A DNA stretch of 8,364 nucleotides from Clostridia bacterium (GTDB lineage: Bacteria; Bacillota; Clostridia; Oscillospirales; Butyricicoccaceae), in NCBI GenBank assembly GCA_017407765.1, contig JAFQVZ010000280.1, forward strand, positions 1 through 8,364. The letters run 5' to 3'. The position numbers and the translations under genes are program-made. Within the stretch, counting starts at the first letter, position 1. Every line of letters begins with the position of its first letter. The notes under the pieces are model-generated. The model searched no databases. It was not told the DNA's origin and worked only from the letters and a program-made list of their open reading frames with translations. Of this stretch, positions 6,612-8,364 are shown one piece after another.

Positions 6612-6974
6612 ATGAATGAGATCCTGCATGGAATAGATATGGAGCGAATATCTCGATTTGAAAGTCTGATAGCAAAGCCACATTTTATGGAGCGCGTTTT
6701 TACCGGCAATGAGCGCAGGCTGATATCGGAAAGCGCAGAGCCCTGCAAAAGAGCGGCATCCTGTTTTGCCGCAAAAGAAGCGGTCAGCAAGGCTTTTGGA
6801 CGAGGGCTTTACGGAATGCTCCCAGGCGAGATAGAACTCTCGAGAAACGAGGCAGGTGCACCATTCATCAGGCTTTACGGAAGTGCGCTTGACAGATACG
6901 GCAGCTATGGTATAACGGTGTCTGTGTCTTATAAAGATGACTATACCGTTGTGTCCTGCATAGCTTTCAGGTAA
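6612..6974 (+). CDS. acpS: Holo-[acyl-carrier-protein] synthase
   Basis: This 120-residue protein has the standard AcpS length. It transfers 4'-phosphopantetheine from coenzyme A to the serine of acyl carrier protein, which fatty-acid synthesis needs. Magnesium-binding residues are visible: Asp9 in HGIDMERI and Glu56 in CFAAKEAVSKAFG (residues 51-63). The C-terminal VSVSY segment (103-107) corresponds to the VS(I/L)(S/T)H strand of the family, with Tyr where His is usual. Start: GGAGAGG at 6597-6603, 8 nt before the ATG; an ATG at 6605 opens only a 4-codon frame. In many Firmicutes acpS lies near alr and a MazF gene, and the order here (acpS, lipoprotein, mazF) recalls that cluster with alr missing. 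Confidence 0.95.
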   Translation: MNEILHGIDMERISRFESLIAKPHFMERVFTGNERRLISESAEPCKRAASCFAAKEAVSKAFGRGLYGMLPGEIELSRNEAGAPFIRLYGSALDRYGSYGITVSVSYKDDYTVVSCIAFR

Positions 6975-6982
6975 TATTTGTC

Positions 6983-7025
6983 CATGCATCAGCTTATATA
7001 TAGACAGGAAGGAGCTGATGACATG
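6983..7025 (+). promoter_or_regulatory. Inverted repeat able to pair with the lipoprotein start region
   Basis: CATGCATCAGCT (6983-6994) can pair with AGCTGATG-A-CATG (7013-7025), with one bulged A and an 18-nt loop. The right arm covers the end of the ribosome binding site and the ATG at 7023, while the AGGAAGG part stays in the loop. It could reduce translation of the lipoprotein. No known riboswitch class is recognised. Confidence 0.45.
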
Positions 7026-7583
7026 CTTGAAAAAATAATATTTCTGATATTGCCTTTTCTTTTCTTTTTTGGATGCGGCGCAGAGGATATGGACCCGGCC
7101 GAAATAGCCGAGTATTATGAAACGCTTGACTGCCTTACCGCAGAGGCATCGGTGGTCGCAAACACCGGGGTGCAGACCTCATATAACATTCTTTTTACGA
7201 GAAGCAGCGATGGTGACACAGTTGAAATACTGTCTCCCGAGAGTCTTGCAGGTGTTACCGCAAAAATATATCACGACCGAGCCGAGGTGGAGTACGACGG
7301 TATGGCTGTTGAAACAATGCTCCCGGGCATAAGCGGCTTTGTTCCGGCCGATGCGATCAGCGGAGCTATCGAAGATCTCTCCGGCTCAGTTCCGGAAGAA
7401 TACTGTCTTACAGAGATAGACGGTGTCAGTGCTGTTGCGGTTACCTTTGTAAAGCAGATCGAAGGGACGTCTGCAAGGAAAACACTGTTTATTGACCGAA
7501 ATGATATGAGCCTTCTTGGAGGAGAGTTCTATCTTGGAGAGATGATGATAATGGAGCTTAAAGTAAGTTCTTTTCTAATTTGA
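7023..7583 (+). CDS. LolA/GerS-like lipoprotein of unknown function
   Basis: From the ATG at 7023 the product is 186 residues. This start is preferred over an upstream in-frame ATG (6978) because AAGGAG lies at 7009-7014, 8 nt away, and because translation then begins directly with a lipoprotein signal: MLEK, a run of Ile/Leu/Phe, then FFGC with the lipidated Cys18. The mature part begins with an acidic stretch and YYETLDCLTAEASV (31-44). Alternating beta strands follow, with a conserved-looking EILSPESLAGVTAKI (68-82) and a late strand pair around RKTLFIDRNDMSLLGGEF. This layout resembles LolA-like folds such as GerS, which bind hydrophobic ligands or partner proteins at the outer face of the membrane. 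Fold assignment is by eye. It lies 48 bp after acpS and is probably co-transcribed. Confidence 0.82.
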   Translation: MLEKIIFLILPFLFFFGCGAEDMDPAEIAEYYETLDCLTAEASVVANTGVQTSYNILFTRSSDGDTVEILSPESLAGVTAKIYHDRAEVEYDGMAVETMLPGISGFVPADAISGAIEDLSGSVPEEYCLTEIDGVSAVAVTFVKQIEGTSARKTLFIDRNDMSLLGGEFYLGEMMIMELKVSSFLI

Positions 7584-7634
7584 TTGAAACCTGCCGCAGG
7601 GATGTGGTAATATAAAATAAAAAGGGTTTTGCTT

Positions 7635-7663
7635 GTGTCAAAAAGAGTATTCTGTCATAGAAT
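7635..7663 (+). promoter_or_regulatory. Possible promoter upstream of mazF
   Basis: GTGTCA (7635-7640), 17 nt, TAGAAT (7658-7663): four and five matches to the sigma-A hexamers. If used, its transcript would run straight into the hairpin at 7668-7701. Confidence 0.3.
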
Positions 7664-7667
7664 ATAT

Positions 7668-7701
7668 CAGACGGAAATATTTATTCTGTCTGTTTGTTTT
7701 G
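7668..7701 (+). terminator. Probable terminator after the lipoprotein gene
   Basis: CAGACGGAA (7668-7676) pairs with TTCTGTCTG (7684-7692) with one G-U pair and a 7-nt loop, followed by TTTGTTTTG. An upstream copy of TTCTGTC (7650-7656) could pair with the same left arm, giving a competing fold. The 199-bp gap 7584-7782 has no convincing gene. Confidence 0.6.
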
Positions 7702-7743
7702 TAACATGATTAAAAACACAGCCGGCGTGGAAAAATGTAATTG

Positions 7744-7757
7744 CGGACCGAGGTCCG
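7744..7757. repeat. Short GC-rich inverted repeat in the mazF leader
   Basis: CGGACC-GA-GGTCCG is a near-perfect 14-bp dyad, or as RNA a 5-bp stem with a CGAG loop, lying about 26 bp before the proposed mazF start. It could be an operator or a short leader hairpin; function unknown. Confidence 0.4.
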
Positions 7758-7782
7758 ACTTTTCCTGCGGAGCGTGATCTTT

Positions 7783-8169
7783 TTGGAACATTGCCGAAAC
7801 AATATCAGACGCGGTGAGATATATTATGCCGACCTGAGCCCGGTGGTGGGCAGCGAACAGGGCGGAATGAGGCCGGTGCTGATAGTTCAGAATGATGTGG
7901 GCAACCGATACAGCCCGACTGTTATAGCTGCGGCTATAACTTCACAGCAGAACAAGACCCGACTTCCGACACATATCGAAATATCGGCCCGGACAGTCGG
8001 GCTGAGCCGGAATTCGGTGGTACTGCTTGAACAGATAAGGACATTAGACAAAAGACGCCTCAAAGAGAGGATGGGGAGCCTTGACAGCAGCATGATGCAG
8101 AGGGTGGATGATGCCATCGCCGTCAGTTTCGGCCTGAATACAGTCAGGGATTATAATGTGGAGGAATAA
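7783..8169 (+). CDS. mazF: MazF/NdoA (EndoA)-type endoribonuclease with TTG start
   Basis: The protein is very close to Bacillus Ndo[21 protein letters not shown] (residues 9-28), [26 protein letters not shown] and LLEQIRT are all present. The catalytic pair of NdoA, Arg25 and Thr48, maps to Arg30 and Thr53 here. Such RNases cut single-stranded mRNA at short motifs (UACAU for NdoA) and act as toxins held by a small antitoxin. The reading frame is open from TTG 7741, but family alignment needs only a few residues before RRGEIYY. I choose TTG 7783, with GGAG at 7769-7772 10 nt upstream, giving 128 residues; no ATG is available. No antitoxin-sized gene lies immediately upstream. The next gene starts 1 bp after the stop. 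Confidence 0.92.
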   Translation: MEHCRNNIRRGEIYYADLSPVVGSEQGGMRPVLIVQNDVGNRYSPTVIAAAITSQQNKTRLPTHIEISARTVGLSRNSVVLLEQIRTLDKRRLKERMGSLDSSMMQRVDDAIAVSFGLNTVRDYNVEE

Positions 8170-8170
8170 A

Positions 8171-8364
8171 GTGAAACAGAGGAAGTTGAGCACGGCACTG
8201 CTGTCGTTTTTGATCATAGCGCTTACGGCGACGGGAATACTTGCCGCTGCCGGATATGGCACAGAGGAAGATCCGCTCGTAGCCGCAAGCTACATAGAAG
8301 AAGTTGTGATACCCGATCTGGAAAGTGATATTGATGATATAGTTGCCGATAGGGAAGAAGAACT
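8171..8364 (+). CDS. Secreted or membrane-anchored protein of unknown function (3' truncated)
   Basis: A GTG start at 8171 has GGAGG at 8160-8164, 6 nt upstream, inside the end of mazF. The 64 visible residues begin MKQRKLS, a typical basic signal start. A hydrophobic stretch (about 8-27) ends in GILAAAG, giving a probable signal peptidase site near residue 27. The exported part reads GTEEDPLVAASYIEE and then becomes strongly acidic (DLESDIDDIV, REEE). The DPLV-x3-SYIE pattern recalls N-termini of secreted clostridial proteins of unknown function, by memory only. The frame is open to the window end. The 1-bp spacing from mazF argues for one transcript and translational coupling. Confidence 0.8.
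   Translation, partial: MKQRKLSTALLSFLIIALTATGILAAAGYGTEEDPLVAASYIEEVVIPDLESDIDDIVADREEE

Noticed and set aside
6558..6989. 143-codon minus-strand frame over acpS
   Set aside because: Codon-aligned antisense of acpS with no promoter or ribosome binding site of its own. It also crosses the acpS promoter and start region.
6978..7022. Upstream ATG giving a longer lipoprotein (201 residues)
   Set aside because: No ribosome binding site precedes it, it sits in the hairpin arm, and it would bury the lipoprotein signal 15 residues from the N terminus.
7590..7600. Palindrome CCTGCCGCAGG after the lipoprotein stop as a terminator
   Set aside because: Only a 4-bp stem with a 3-nt loop and no U tract; the hairpin at 7668-7701 is a better candidate.
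7741..7782. Longer mazF beginning at TTG 7741 (142 residues)
   Set aside because: The extra residues have no counterpart in NdoA/MazF proteins and no good ribosome binding site precedes 7741, whereas GGAG precedes TTG 7783.

Overview
The window looks like a chromosomal housekeeping segment from a Gram-positive clostridium, most likely of the Ruminococcus/Oscillospiraceae type. The evidence is a T-box leader in front of pheST, an IreB-family regulator, an NdoA-like MazF, strong AGGAGG-type ribosome binding sites, sigma-A promoters with TATAAT boxes, and signal peptides without outer-membrane features. The lineage call is inference from gene content and protein style. I see no insertion sequence, phage gene, tRNA, rRNA or CRISPR array.

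Layout. At the left edge a few codons of an unidentified gene overlap the start of a Toprim-domain RNase M5-like gene (+ strand, 54-638). A bidirectional hairpin terminator (641-670) separates it from a long minus-strand block. Read in the direction of transcription, that block holds three units: (i) pheS-pheT behind a phenylalanine T-box riboswitch (promoter near 6517-6545, genes down to 2460); (ii) ireB alone, with its own promoter (2404-2432) and terminator (2044-2081); (iii) a two-gene operon of a 96-residue protein of unknown function and a secreted SH3-SH3-NlpC/P60 cell-wall hydrolase (1913 down to 690), driven by a near-consensus extended -10 promoter that overlaps two WalR-like tandem boxes. 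On the plus strand, divergent from pheST, lie acpS (6612-6974), a LolA/GerS-like lipoprotein (7023-7583), a mazF-type RNase gene with a TTG start (7783-8169) and the start of a secreted protein (8171 to the window end).

How the parts fit. pheST makes both subunits of phenylalanyl-tRNA synthetase and is switched on by uncharged tRNA-Phe through the T-box, whose specifier reads UUC. AcpS activates acyl carrier protein for lipid synthesis. The hydrolase operon and ireB both point to envelope homeostasis: the operon appears to carry WalR-type control signals, and IreB relatives are substrates of the PASTA-kinase pathway.

The most interesting signals are the phased TGT-containing repeats upstream of the hydrolase operon, a roughly 100-residue insertion in PheT after its tRNA-binding domain, a MazF with no antitoxin next to it that is followed 1 bp later by a secreted protein, and several unexplained inverted repeats around starts and between divergent promoters. 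I did not find a clearly new multi-gene system; the nearest candidate is the hydrolase plus its 96-residue partner.
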